From assembly GCA_015061805.1 (NCBI GenBank), contig SUVV01000004.1:1-64000 (forward strand): a DNA stretch of 64,000 nt, written 5' to 3'. Position 1 is the stretch's first letter, and the number at the start of each line of letters is the position of its first letter. Source of the DNA: Lentisphaerota bacterium. GTDB lineage: Bacteria; Verrucomicrobiota; Lentisphaeria; Victivallales; Victivallaceae. A program made the position numbers and the translations under genes. The notes below the pieces were generated by a model that was not told the origin of the DNA, searched no databases, and saw only the letters and a program-made list of their open reading frames with translations. Positions 1 to 7,854 of the stretch are shown piece after piece.

Positions 1-271
1 ATAATTTTGTTTCTTCCGGAAGATAAATGCTCTCTTTATCAAATTTGATGATCCGCTTTTCGTGATAGTAAAAAACTTCCTGCGGTTTGCCTTGAGCAAT
101 GGCATATCTGCGGCACAAAGCTCCCATCCGCCGCAGTTCTTCAGTCAATTCATCGGGAGATTTATCCAAACGCAAATTGGAAAAATTGACCGTAGCAACT
201 CCGATCACCAGCATGATGACGGCAGTTACCACAATCATTTCCAATAATGTGTAAGGATGTCGATAGATCAT
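1..271 (-). CDS. Type II secretion pseudopilin, GspH-like (partial, runs off window start)
   Basis: The 90 visible residues begin MIYRHPYTLLEMIVV, a prepilin N-terminus without the usual Phe: a short basic leader, the conserved Glu (E11 here) and a hydrophobic helix. The following charged stretch (around residues 30-55) is like the start of GspH/FimT pseudopilins, minor components of the type II secretion pseudopilus processed by a prepilin peptidase. The ATG overlaps the TGA of a gspG remnant just upstream (ATGA), the usual gspG-gspH coupling. The gene continues beyond base 1, so its length is unknown. Because gspG is only a tail here, gspH has probably lost its native upstream promoter and may be transcribed from the sugar-acid operon. 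Confidence 0.75.
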   Translation of the reverse strand, partial: MIYRHPYTLLEMIVVTAVIMLVIGVATVNFSNLRLDKSPDELTEELRRMGALCRRYAIAQGKPQEVFYYHEKRIIKFDKESIYLPEETKL

Positions 272-833
272 TCTTCTGTGTTCCAGTTCCCGATATCTGC
301 GTTTTCTCCATCTCCACCGGGCTGTCCATCAGCTCCATAACTGATAATGTCAAATTCGCCGTGCGCGCGAGATTTTGAAACGCCGCCTTGGTTGCACCGT
401 AAACAGCCAGCCGTCCGGCAGGTTTTACGCCGTTGACACTGCTGACAAAGATTATTCTGCCATAATTTTTCTTCTGCATTTCAGGAAAAAGTTTATTGAG
501 CAGTATGCCGGTACTCAAAACATTGGTATCAAACATTTTCCGGTATTCTGACTCCGCAAAGTTCCCGATGCCGGTATAACTCTGATATGAGGCATTCAGC
601 ACCAGAATATCCGGTACCATATTTTGAGAAATCAATTCATCGGCAAACGTTCCAACCGCTTCTGCATCACTCAAATCCACACCGAAAAAAGGTGAATTCC
701 CGGCGGCGGCAAGCAGTTTGTCACTCACCTTGGAAGCGTGATAAATCACCTGACATCCGGCATTTTCCAGTTCTTTAGCCGCGGCAAGTCCGATTCCCCG
801 GCTGGAACCGGTAACCAATGCAATTTTTTTCAT
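162..833 (-). pseudogene. Short-chain dehydrogenase/reductase, C-terminus replaced
   Basis: About 158 residues of a classical NAD(P)-dependent SDR are present: TGSSRGIG nucleotide-binding motif near residue 8, LNAS, the catalytic Ser in VSSV and YGATK with the active-site Tyr/Lys. Just after AFQNLARTA the similarity stops. The frame then runs through gspG/gspH DNA for about 65 unrelated residues to a stop at 162. The missing segment would hold the substrate loop and last strands of the Rossmann fold, so activity is doubtful. The ATG at 833 overlaps the stop of the upstream lactonase-like gene (ATGA), placing it last in the IclR/GH10 operon. It probably reduced or oxidised a sugar-acid intermediate. 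Confidence 0.75.
268..360 (-). pseudogene. C-terminal remnant of major pseudopilin GspG
   Basis: Reading the minus strand in the frame that ends at TGA 270-268 gives 29 codons beginning EFDIISYGADGQPGG and ending in ADIGNW plus four residues. This is the highly conserved calcium-binding C-terminal end of GspG, the major type II secretion pseudopilin. Nothing of the rest of gspG precedes it; upstream the DNA is the reading frame of a short-chain dehydrogenase. The fragment lies in a different frame from the dehydrogenase, so it is not translated unless by frameshift. It is a rearrangement or assembly scar, joined near base 358. Confidence 0.8.
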
Positions 834-1627
834 AAGTAAAACTCCTTTCCTGCTTCGGGAAGCAAAGTTTTCATGCCGAGTTTTTCGCAATACTCAATCG
901 TGACCGGTTCAGCCGGATCGTTCCCGGCAAACATCTTTATATGGCACGGAATAAGCAGTTCAGCTCCGCAAGACTGCGCCAGACAAACGGCTTCATCAAT
1001 ATCCATATTTCCGGCAATGCCCATTGCATGACGTGCCTCATCGCGTCCATTTGCCGGCAGACACATAATCAATTTTGCACCCGACGGAAGATTCCGCAAA
1101 ATTGCGGCATCCTGTCCCGGATATGGTACTGTATCTCCACCGAAAAACACCGAAATATTTTCTTTACGGAAGTTGACAAGGAAACTCACGGATTTGTATT
1201 CACCATTTTCATCGGTTTCCAGAGTTTCATGGGCGGCGGGAATGGTATGCAGTTCAATTCCCGCAGTTAATTCAACCATTTTTCCCGTTGAGACAAATTC
1301 AAACTTTTCAGCTTTTTCAGACAAATACTGTTCGATCTTTCCCCGGCAGTCTCCCGGACAGAAAAAGCGGCAATCCGGATTATTCGTCATTACCGGAATG
1401 ATCGTTTCCGGGTCAAAGTGATCAGCGTGGCAATGGGTGATAAGGTACCAATCCACTTTCAAATCAGCCGGATCCCGGACAATGGGAGTTCCGCGCGTGT
1501 GGTCAAGTTTGCTCTTGAGTTTTGCACAGGAATCAGAGAGATAGGGGTCGGCAAGTAAAACCGTATCACCTGCCCTGACCAGAAATCCGCTCTGTCCGAG
1601 CCAGCAGAGTTTTATCTCATTTCCCAT
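830..1627 (-). CDS. Metallo-beta-lactamase-fold hydrolase, UlaG-like
   Basis: A 265-residue protein of the metallo-beta-lactamase fold. The metal motif THCHADH is at residues 64-70 (H65, H67, D69, H70), with further metal-binding candidates in FGGDT and in CHIKM near the C-terminus. The family includes UlaG, the L-ascorbate-6-phosphate lactonase, and other cytoplasmic lactonases and phosphodiesterases. There is no signal peptide. Its start overlaps the stop of the RraA-like gene (TGATG), and its stop overlaps the dehydrogenase start. Next to a sugar-acid dehydratase and an aldolase, a lactone-opening role is reasonable, but the exact substrate cannot be read from the sequence. Confidence 0.75.
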   Translation of the reverse strand: MGNEIKLCWLGQSGFLVRAGDTVLLADPYLSDSCAKLKSKLDHTRGTPIVRDPADLKVDWYLITHCHADHFDPETIIPVMTNNPDCRFFCPGDCRGKIEQYLSEKAEKFEFVSTGKMVELTAGIELHTIPAAHETLETDENGEYKSVSFLVNFRKENISVFFGGDTVPYPGQDAAILRNLPSGAKLIMCLPANGRDEARHAMGIAGNMDIDEAVCLAQSCGAELLIPCHIKMFAGNDPAEPVTIEYCEKLGMKTLLPEAGKEFYL

Positions 1628-2382
1628 CAGAAATATCCGCCTTTGTCAATGATTTCACTGATGGTGTCGCCCTGCCGCACCCAGGAGAAAATATCAACTT
1701 CATTGCGTTCAATTCCTTCGGCACGCAGCAGCACATCGTAGGCGATTTCGCGCGGAATGCACAGGACGCCGTCAATGTCACCAAAAATAATATCTCCCGG
1801 ACGGACGGTCACTTTGCCGATCTTTACCGGAACCTGATAATGGGTGATCATACAGCGTCCGAGCGAACCGTTGGAAGTACGGTACTTGTAGAATATCGGA
1901 AAATCCTGTTCCAGAATCTGCTTGGTATCGCGGATACCTCCGGCGATGACTGCGCCCCGGATACCCTTGCTGATGGCGGTCGCTGTCATCACGCCACCCC
2001 ACAAACTCGCTTCGACATCATTGGAGGTATCCCAGACCACGACTCCCTCCGGCTTGAAGTCATCAAGCATTTGGGCGCGGAAGGTCATTTCGCCTTCGAT
2101 CATCACATTGGGAGCGCTTTTAACGGTAAAGGCTTCACCGCAAACGGTCATTTCATCGCGCAGCGGCATAATGTCGCTGGGGAGATTCTGGTCAAGCAGA
2201 GTATATTCGCGCATGACATCGTTGATACATCCGGTGTAGAGTTTTTCGTAGCGTTCGCACAGCTCTTTTATGGGAATAGGGATCTCGCAATTCGGGATCC
2301 GCTGGCGGACGGCAATAAGTTTATCCAGTTTCATCAAACCGGCTTCTTTGGCTTTTTCTCTCATATCTTTAAGTGACGGCAT
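1627..2382 (-). CDS. RraA-family aldolase/decarboxylase-like protein
   Basis: 251 residues of the RraA/HMG-aldolase fold. The signature GGIRDT (R151, D152) and the downstream GDIDGVLCIP stretch, which bind the divalent metal and the pyruvoyl part of the substrate in 4-hydroxy-4-methyl-2-oxoglutarate aldolases and oxaloacetate decarboxylases, are intact. An N-terminal extension of about 45 residues precedes the core, as in members found in sugar catabolic operons. A good Shine-Dalgarno (GAGGAG) precedes the ATG. It follows the enolase-superfamily gene by about 25 bases and overlaps the next gene by one base. It likely splits or decarboxylates a 2-keto acid made by the dehydratase; it is not expected to be the RNase E regulator. 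Confidence 0.75.
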   Translation of the reverse strand: MPSLKDMREKAKEAGLMKLDKLIAVRQRIPNCEIPIPIKELCERYEKLYTGCINDVMREYTLLDQNLPSDIMPLRDEMTVCGEAFTVKSAPNVMIEGEMTFRAQMLDDFKPEGVVVWDTSNDVEASLWGGVMTATAISKGIRGAVIAGGIRDTKQILEQDFPIFYKYRTSNGSLGRCMITHYQVPVKIGKVTVRPGDIIFGDIDGVLCIPREIAYDVLLRAEGIERNEVDIFSWVRQGDTISEIIDKGGYF

Positions 2383-2407
2383 AATAAAATCTCCTCAAAT
2401 AAATATT

Positions 2408-3721
2408 TTATGACCATTGACGGTCGTTGGACCACTCTTTGTCCCAGCACGAAGTATCGCCCCATGCTTCGGGGAATTCGGGGTGGAGTTTCTCTTTTAT
2501 CAAATCTTCGTTGAGAGCTTCGATACCAAGTCCGGGACGGTTGGGAACTTCAATAAATCCGCCGTCGTACTTGAGCGCAGGAATGACGAGGTCGCCCCAC
2601 CACGGTACATCGACACTGTGAAGTTCCAAACTCATAAAGTTGCGTGTCGCGGCGGCAACATGGACGGCGGCGAGACAGGCAATGGGACTTTCTGCCATGT
2701 GGATATTCATCTGGGCGCCGTATTCTTCAGCCATGTCGCCGATCTTTTTGGTTTCCAGAATACCACCGGCAGTGAGGATATCCGGGTGGATAACGGCAAG
2801 TGCACCGGATTCAAGCAGCGGTTTGAAGCCCTCTTTCAAATAGATATCTTCGCCCGTTCCCAACGGCACGGTAGTCGCATTATGAAGCTGAACCCACTGT
2901 TGAGTCATCTGCCACGGGACCGCATCTTCCATCCAGGCAAGGTTGTATTTTTCCAGACGGCGGGCAAGTTTGATGCAGTCTTCCAAAGGAATGTGTCCGA
3001 GGTGGTCAATGGCGATGGGAACTTCGTAACCGACTTCAGCGCGGACATCTGCCATATACTGTTCCAGATAATCGAGTCCGACTTCCGTAAGGTGGATGCC
3101 GGTAAAGGGGTGCGCGGTATTAAAAAGATCATACGCCGCACCGCGCATGGCGGATGGATTGATGGAACCATGCGGAGTTTTGAATACCTGCTTGTATTCC
3201 TTCATCGTTTCGATGAAGCCCAGCGGCGCAGAGAGCGCGCCGGGAACATTCATCAGAAGTTCGATGCCCAAATCCATTTTGAGGAAAGTGAACCCCTGCG
3301 CCATACGCGCTTTGAGCGCTTTTCCCATGTCGCTGCCGTGACCTTCACTGTCGGTATCGCAATAGCAGCGGATCTTATCGCGGAATTTGCCTCCCAATAA
3401 CTGCCAGACCGGGACGCCCCAGACTTTACCGGCAATATCCCAGCAGGCAACTTCAATGGCGCACACGCCACCGGCTTGCCGGGAATCTCCGCCAAACTGT
3501 TTGATGCGGCGGAAAACTTTTTCTACGTTACAGGGATTTTCACCGATGATGCGGCTTTTGAGCATAGCGGCATAGGTGGCACTGGAAGCATCTCGCACTT
3601 CTCCGTAACCGACGATGCCCTGATTGGTGTAAAGTTTCACCAATGTACACCGCTTGGGCGCGCCGTCGATTTCGGCGAAGCGCATATCGGTGATTTTCAA
3701 TGTTGACGGGTCGATTTTCAT
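2408..3721 (-). CDS. Mandelate racemase/muconate lactonizing family dehydratase
   Basis: 437 residues of the enolase superfamily. An N-terminal capping domain (1-130) is followed by a beta/alpha barrel. Probable Mg ligands are D239 (IAIDH), E265 (WMED) and E291 (GTGED); K148 in FLKMD and D314 in IHPD are candidate acid/base residues. In this family the reaction is usually syn/anti dehydration or racemisation of an aldonic or uronic acid. An insert at about 153-205 between strands is longer than in many members. The gene sits directly below the two GH10 genes with a Shine-Dalgarno (AAGGA). Its first ten codons also occur, fused to iclR sequence, in the scar at 5161-5220. Confidence 0.8.
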   Translation of the reverse strand: MKIDPSTLKITDMRFAEIDGAPKRCTLVKLYTNQGIVGYGEVRDASSATYAAMLKSRIIGENPCNVEKVFRRIKQFGGDSRQAGGVCAIEVACWDIAGKVWGVPVWQLLGGKFRDKIRCYCDTDSEGHGSDMGKALKARMAQGFTFLKMDLGIELLMNVPGALSAPLGFIETMKEYKQVFKTPHGSINPSAMRGAAYDLFNTAHPFTGIHLTEVGLDYLEQYMADVRAEVGYEVPIAIDHLGHIPLEDCIKLARRLEKYNLAWMEDAVPWQMTQQWVQLHNATTVPLGTGEDIYLKEGFKPLLESGALAVIHPDILTAGGILETKKIGDMAEEYGAQMNIHMAESPIACLAAVHVAAATRNFMSLELHSVDVPWWGDLVIPALKYDGGFIEVPNRPGLGIEALNEDLIKEKLHPEFPEAWGDTSCWDKEWSNDRQWS

Positions 3722-3734
3722 AATATGATTTTCC

Positions 3735-5066
3735 TTATTCCACAGTTATAATAAATTCATTGAACGAGTGTTTGCTCAATTCGACCGTCCGGGTGAAAGT
3801 TCCATTACCGGTGGTGATTTCCGCTTCATATTCACCATAGAAACCATGGAACCGGTTGTCGCCTCCGGCACAGTATTCGACGGTGGTTGCGGTGTGCCAC
3901 TCTTCATTGAGCAGACGGCGCAGCACTTTGCACGCTTTTTTATCGGTGAAGTCGTAATTGACCAGTCCGGCGCGCAGACTGTTCTGGCCCTGTTCGCTGC
4001 CCAATGGAGCATTGGCGGCGGTTCCGTCAACGAGGTTCCACCAGACTATCGCTTCGGTGGCGGGGTGGCTGAACCACAAACGGTAGAGCCGTTCCAGAGC
4101 CTGCGCCTGAAATTCGTCGCCGTCGCCCAGCGTGCGACAGGAAAGCAGGCTTACTTCAGATATATTCAGCGGGATGCCCAGTTTGGCATACTGGTCAAAA
4201 ATGCGCCAGACCCAGCGCGGAGACAGCGGGCGGTTTACGTTCATACAGTTGTCATTTTTCATATAGTTGAACATATGATACTGCAATCCCAGACCATCGA
4301 CCTGACAACCGTGTTCGATAAGGCTTTGCACCAGAAGATAGACGGGGCTGTAGTCGCCCTGATAATTCCACCAGTTGCGGTCATCGTTGTAAATTTTCTG
4401 ATTGCAGGGAAAGAATCTTGCCGCCAGTTTGAAACAGCGGTCAACATAATCGTCCGGAAGCATGAGTTTCCCCTGCCGCAGACCGGGGTTACGGTTTTGG
4501 GTTTCATTGACCACGTCCCAAATCGGGATAATATCAGCGTAACGCTCTGAAATTTCTTCAAAACGTTTGGCGAGCAGTTCCATGACTTTACGGCTGTTCT
4601 GCGGAGCCCATTCCGGGGTAAAATGGTGCCAGCACAGGGGATGACCTTTCGGGGTGATGTTGTATTTTTTGCAGAACTCCAACACCCGGTCGGGAGCAGG
4701 GCGGCGGTAGATAAAGGGGGAATCTTTAGTAAAGCGCACCTTGCCCTGTTCCGGTTCGAGATCACTCCAGTAGAAAGGAACGACCGCCAGATTGAAGAGA
4801 GAGGCAAAAGTTTCTTCATACTGCTGATTCTGCTCCGCTTCCGGAAAGGAGTCGATCATAAAGGCGTTGCATCCGAACTTGTATTCGTGACTTTTTTGTT
4901 TGAGTTTGATCGTGGCTCCGGAAATCTCTTCGCCGGAAGAGTTCCGCAGAGAAAAGTGCCCGAAGCCTTTGCGGTACATTTCAGTACCATATTTTATCTT
5001 AAAGTCGATCTCGCTGTCCTCTTTGAGCAGAAACCCCAGATAATTTTGTGCTTCTTCACTGAACAT
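3735..5066 (-). CDS. GH10 xylanase-like glycoside hydrolase, copy 1
   Basis: 443 residues. After an N-terminal beta-sandwich-like region (about 25-65) comes a GH10 barrel: HPLCWHH (142-148), WDVVNE with the acid/base E188, and ISEVSLL with the nucleophile E304. GH10 enzymes cleave beta-1,4-xylan with retention of configuration. There is no signal peptide, so it is predicted to be cytoplasmic and to act on imported xylo-oligosaccharides or substituted glycosides. A strong Shine-Dalgarno (AAGGAG) precedes the ATG. It is a close paralogue of the gene at 5234-6562, with most residues identical by eye, and lies between the duplication scar and the dehydratase gene. Confidence 0.85.
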   Translation of the reverse strand: MFSEEAQNYLGFLLKEDSEIDFKIKYGTEMYRKGFGHFSLRNSSGEEISGATIKLKQKSHEYKFGCNAFMIDSFPEAEQNQQYEETFASLFNLAVVPFYWSDLEPEQGKVRFTKDSPFIYRRPAPDRVLEFCKKYNITPKGHPLCWHHFTPEWAPQNSRKVMELLAKRFEEISERYADIIPIWDVVNETQNRNPGLRQGKLMLPDDYVDRCFKLAARFFPCNQKIYNDDRNWWNYQGDYSPVYLLVQSLIEHGCQVDGLGLQYHMFNYMKNDNCMNVNRPLSPRWVWRIFDQYAKLGIPLNISEVSLLSCRTLGDGDEFQAQALERLYRLWFSHPATEAIVWWNLVDGTAANAPLGSEQGQNSLRAGLVNYDFTDKKACKVLRRLLNEEWHTATTVEYCAGGDNRFHGFYGEYEAEITTGNGTFTRTVELSKHSFNEFIITVE

Positions 5067-5089
5067 AATAAAATCTCCTTGTATATATT

Positions 5090-5233
5090 ATATGGATTCA
5101 CATTGTTCGGCTGCCTGATGTAATACCGACCACTGTCAAGGCGGCGATCACCCGGCGTTACCGGTCGTGCAGCGGAATGGAACCGGCGGCGATCTTCAAC
5201 GTTGCAGGATCGATTTTCATAACATGATTTTCC
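5090..5233 (-). pseudogene. Duplication scar: start of dehydratase gene fused to tail of iclR
   Basis: On the minus strand from 5220 an ATG opens a 20-codon frame, MKIDPATLKI then AAGSIPLHDR, followed by TAA. The first half equals the start of the dehydratase at 3721 (MKIDPSTLKI); the second equals the IclR regulator just after its RWN-I (IAAGSIPLHDR). Past the stop, the DNA still resembles iclR (an RR-I/V-AALTV stretch) before it decays. Bases 5221-5233 repeat the spacer between copy 1 and the dehydratase. This is what a tandem duplication of the block iclR-3' / GH10 / dehydratase-5' leaves behind. Confidence 0.85.
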
Positions 5234-6562
5234 TTATTCCACAGTTATAATAAATTCATTGAACGAGTGTTTGCTCAATTCGATCGTCCGGTGGAAAGTT
5301 CCATTACCGGTGGTGATTTCCGCTTCATATTCACCATAGAAACCATGGAACCGGTTGTCGCCTCCGACACAGTATTCGACGATGGTTGCGGTGTGCCACT
5401 CTTCATTGAGCAGACGGCGCAGCACTTTACACGCCTTTTTGTCGGTGAAGTCATAATTGACCAGCCCTGCCCGCAGACGGTTTTCGCCATCTTCGCTTCC
5501 CATGGGTGCGTATGCAGCGGTACCGTCAACAAGATTCCACCAGATGATCGCTTCGGTAGCCGGATGGCTGAACCACAACCGATAAAGTCTTTCCAAAGCC
5601 AGTGCCTGAAATTCATCACCATCTCCCAAACTGCGGCAGGAGAGCAGGCTGACTTCGGACATATTCAGAGGAATATTGAGCTTGGCATACTGATCGAGAG
5701 CGCGCCAGACAGCCCGGGGAGAGAGCGGACGGTTGAAACCGATAGCGTTATCATTGAGCATATTGGCGAACATATGATACTGCAGACCGAGCCCATCGAC
5801 CTGACAACCGTGTTCCATAAGAGTTTTCACCAGCAAATAGACCGGAGTATAATCTCCCTGATAATTCCACCAGGAAATATCATCGTTATAAATTTTTTGA
5901 TTGCACGGGAAATATTTTTCTGCAAGTTTGAAGCAGCGTTCAACATGGTCGTCCGGCAGACTTTCGGTCAAACGCACGCCTGGATGCCGGGTCTGCGCCT
6001 CATTGACCACGTCCCAAATCGGGATAATATCAGCGTAACGCTCTGAAATTTCTTCAAAACGTTTGGCGAGCAGTTTCATGACTTCACGGCTGTTCTTCGG
6101 TGCCCATTCCGGGGTAAAATGGTGCCAGCACAAAGGATGCCCTTTGGGAGTGATATTATATTTGCGGCAGAATTCCAGAACCCGGTCGGGCGCGGGGCGG
6201 CGGTAGATAAAAGGGGAATCCACGCCGAAACGCGGCTTTCCCGGCTCCGGTTCAAGGTCGCTCCAGTAAAATGGTACTACTGCAAGATTGAAAATAGAGG
6301 CAAAAGTTTCTTCATATTGCTGATTTTGCTCCGCTTCGGGAAAGGAGTCGATCATAAAGGCGTTGCATCCGAACTTATATTCGTGATTTTTCTGTTTCAA
6401 TTTGATCGTTGCACCGGGGATGTCATTACCGTCTTTATCCCGCAGAGTAAAGTGGCCGAATCCCTTACGGTACATTTCTGTACCATATTTGATTTTGAAA
6501 TCGAGTTCGGAATCTTCTTTAAGCAGAGAATTCAAATACTTTTCAGCTTCTTCTGTAAACAT
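5234..6562 (-). CDS. GH10 xylanase-like glycoside hydrolase, copy 2
   Basis: 442 residues, aligned end to end with copy 1. It has the same HPLCWHH and WDVVNE motifs (the next residue is A instead of T) and the nucleophile in MSEVSLL. Differences cluster at about residues 190-205 (the loop after the acid/base) and 265-290, which line the substrate cleft in GH10 enzymes, so the copies may differ in preference. The last 60 codons and the 3' flank are almost identical to copy 1. It starts 12 bases after the iclR stop with an AAAGG Shine-Dalgarno and no signal peptide. It represents the original junction with iclR, while copy 1 keeps the original junction with the dehydratase gene. Confidence 0.85.
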   Translation of the reverse strand: MFTEEAEKYLNSLLKEDSELDFKIKYGTEMYRKGFGHFTLRDKDGNDIPGATIKLKQKNHEYKFGCNAFMIDSFPEAEQNQQYEETFASIFNLAVVPFYWSDLEPEPGKPRFGVDSPFIYRRPAPDRVLEFCRKYNITPKGHPLCWHHFTPEWAPKNSREVMKLLAKRFEEISERYADIIPIWDVVNEAQTRHPGVRLTESLPDDHVERCFKLAEKYFPCNQKIYNDDISWWNYQGDYTPVYLLVKTLMEHGCQVDGLGLQYHMFANMLNDNAIGFNRPLSPRAVWRALDQYAKLNIPLNMSEVSLLSCRSLGDGDEFQALALERLYRLWFSHPATEAIIWWNLVDGTAAYAPMGSEDGENRLRAGLVNYDFTDKKACKVLRRLLNEEWHTATIVEYCVGGDNRFHGFYGEYEAEITTGNGTFHRTIELSKHSFNEFIITVE

Positions 6563-6574
6563 AGTGTTTACCTT

Positions 6575-7312
6575 TCAATTAAAATTTTCACACTCATGTG
6601 CCGCCCCGCGCATCGCCCGGGAGAGCAGCGATAATTTATCATTGGAAAAGTCTTCCACATTACCCATCACGGTCAGAGCCGCAACGACCCGGCGTTCCCG
6701 GTCGTGCAATGGAATGGAACCTGCGGCGATGTTCCAGCGGTTCTTTTTAAGATTGAAAACGAAACCGTTTTCGCGTACCTCCTGTACCGAATTAATCAAC
6801 TGTTCCGGAACAGATTTCTCCGGGATATCCACCGTGCAGCGTGTCAGCAGTTCAAGAATGGTATCGTTGTCCTCCCGGTAGAGCAGCGCGGCGCCCACAG
6901 AGCCTTCCACCACCGGGAAACTTGCCCCCACCTGCCCGGTCAGCGAAAACGGGCCCGGCGGTTCCGACCGCATGATGGTCGTCTGTTCATCGCCGCGGCG
7001 CAGCGATATTTTACAGGAAACATTGAGTTTCCGCGTTATATCATCCATCAAACCTTGCGCATGTTCAAATATCTGCATACTGCGGTAACAGTGATGCACC
7101 AGCGGCAGAATACCGTGATCCAGTTCATAACGCCCGGCATCATCTTTACGCACCCAGCGGTGTTTCAACAATGTCTGCAATATCCGATAAGCACTGCTCA
7201 TTGAAATCTGCAGTTTTTGGCGTATCTCACTTTGTGTAACTCCGCTGTCGGTACTGCTCATATACTCCAGTACAGCGATAGTATGTTCTACGGCGGGAAT
7301 CGTATTGTTCAT
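6575..7312 (-). CDS. IclR-family transcriptional regulator
   Basis: 245 residues: an N-terminal winged helix (about 1-65; SEIRQKLQISMSSAYRILQ is the recognition region) and a C-terminal effector-binding IclR domain (about 75-245). I chose the ATG at 7312 because a promoter lies at 7352-7380, so an in-frame ATG at 7402 would be upstream of transcription. It is the first gene of the GH10/sugar-acid operon and probably represses or activates it in response to a sugar acid. Two inverted repeats just upstream and over the start codon are likely its own operators. Part of its C-terminal coding sequence is repeated at 5090-5190. Confidence 0.85.
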   Translation of the reverse strand: MNNTIPAVEHTIAVLEYMSSTDSGVTQSEIRQKLQISMSSAYRILQTLLKHRWVRKDDAGRYELDHGILPLVHHCYRSMQIFEHAQGLMDDITRKLNVSCKISLRRGDEQTTIMRSEPPGPFSLTGQVGASFPVVEGSVGAALLYREDNDTILELLTRCTVDIPEKSVPEQLINSVQEVRENGFVFNLKKNRWNIAAGSIPLHDRERRVVAALTVMGNVEDFSNDKLSLLSRAMRGAAHECENFN

Positions 7313-7343
7313 ATTTGAACATCCTGTGTTATTTTTTGAACAC
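7306..7343 (-). promoter_or_regulatory. Two inverted repeats, candidate IclR operators
   Basis: Bases 7306-7321 form TGTTCA-N4-TGAACA, overlapping the iclR start codon. Bases 7326-7343 form GTGTT-N8-AACAC at the predicted transcription start. The TGTTCA/GAACA core is shared. The position downstream of the -10 box fits autorepression. Confidence 0.5.
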
Positions 7344-7351
7344 CTTTCATT

Positions 7352-7380
7352 ACTATAGCCTTTGCAAAAGATTTTGTCAA
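7352..7380 (-). promoter_or_regulatory. Promoter of the iclR/GH10 operon
   Basis: On the minus strand: TTGACA (7375-7380), a 17-base spacer and TATAGT (7352-7357). Transcription should start near 7345, about 33 bases before the iclR ATG. Confidence 0.7.
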
Positions 7381-7402
7381 TAATATTTCGCAAATATTTC
7401 AT

Positions 7403-7662
7403 AATTTTTCTATACTATGCAATCAGGATTCTTGTTGGCAGCAAACTGGGGTAGTTCCATTTTCATAGAGTGTCATTTTTTGAGCACTCCTACGCCTCCT
7501 TGAATCACCTGCAAGGTATCAATCTTTCCAGTGCAGGAATGACGGTGACGGACGGAAAGCAGTTGCTTCATCTGCCGACACCGCTGTCTCTTACTAAAGA
7601 GGTCACAATACCGTTTCCGTCTGCTCTGTTAGTGGCGTAGCGTAATCCCCGGTGCTGATGCG
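7403..7662 (+). other. Gene-poor relic stretch, with a 33-codon open frame at 7539-7640
   Basis: No intact gene. A plus-strand frame starting at ATG 7539 (MTVTDGKQLLHLPTPLSL, continuing to a stop at 7640) reads like the end of a protein but has no recognisable family. It is followed, after a frame change, by the fragment at 7663. I read the stretch as the remains of a larger mobile or phage-type gene. Confidence 0.35.
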
Positions 7663-7854
7663 TTGAATTACTGTATCACGCTGGATGAACTCAACGCCCA
7701 CGTTGAAGAGTTCCGGAACAGGCTCAAGTTGCTGCTGGATGAATCTGCTGCACTTACCCGCAAGGTCAAAGAGGTTGCACTCGTTCAGAAGCAAAAGGAA
7801 CGCGACTTCATCCAAGCCCGCCGTGCCATTGAACGCATCCGCATGGCGATTTAA
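7663..7854 (+). pseudogene. Short helical protein fragment, unknown
   Basis: A 63-codon frame that would begin with TTG and has no Shine-Dalgarno. The product is strongly helical with heptad-like spacing (LDELNAHVEEFRNRLKLLL, then KEVALVQKQKERDFIQ) and looks like a coiled-coil piece. The frame is open some codons upstream until a TAG, and the adjacent upstream frame (7539-7640) could be its missing front after one frameshift. I do not recognise a family. It ends just before the convergent nucleotidyltransferase gene. Confidence 0.35.

Noticed and set aside
7315-7402. iclR starting at the upstream ATG 7402
   Set aside because: The predicted promoter lies inside this extension, and the IclR family similarity begins at the ATG at 7312.
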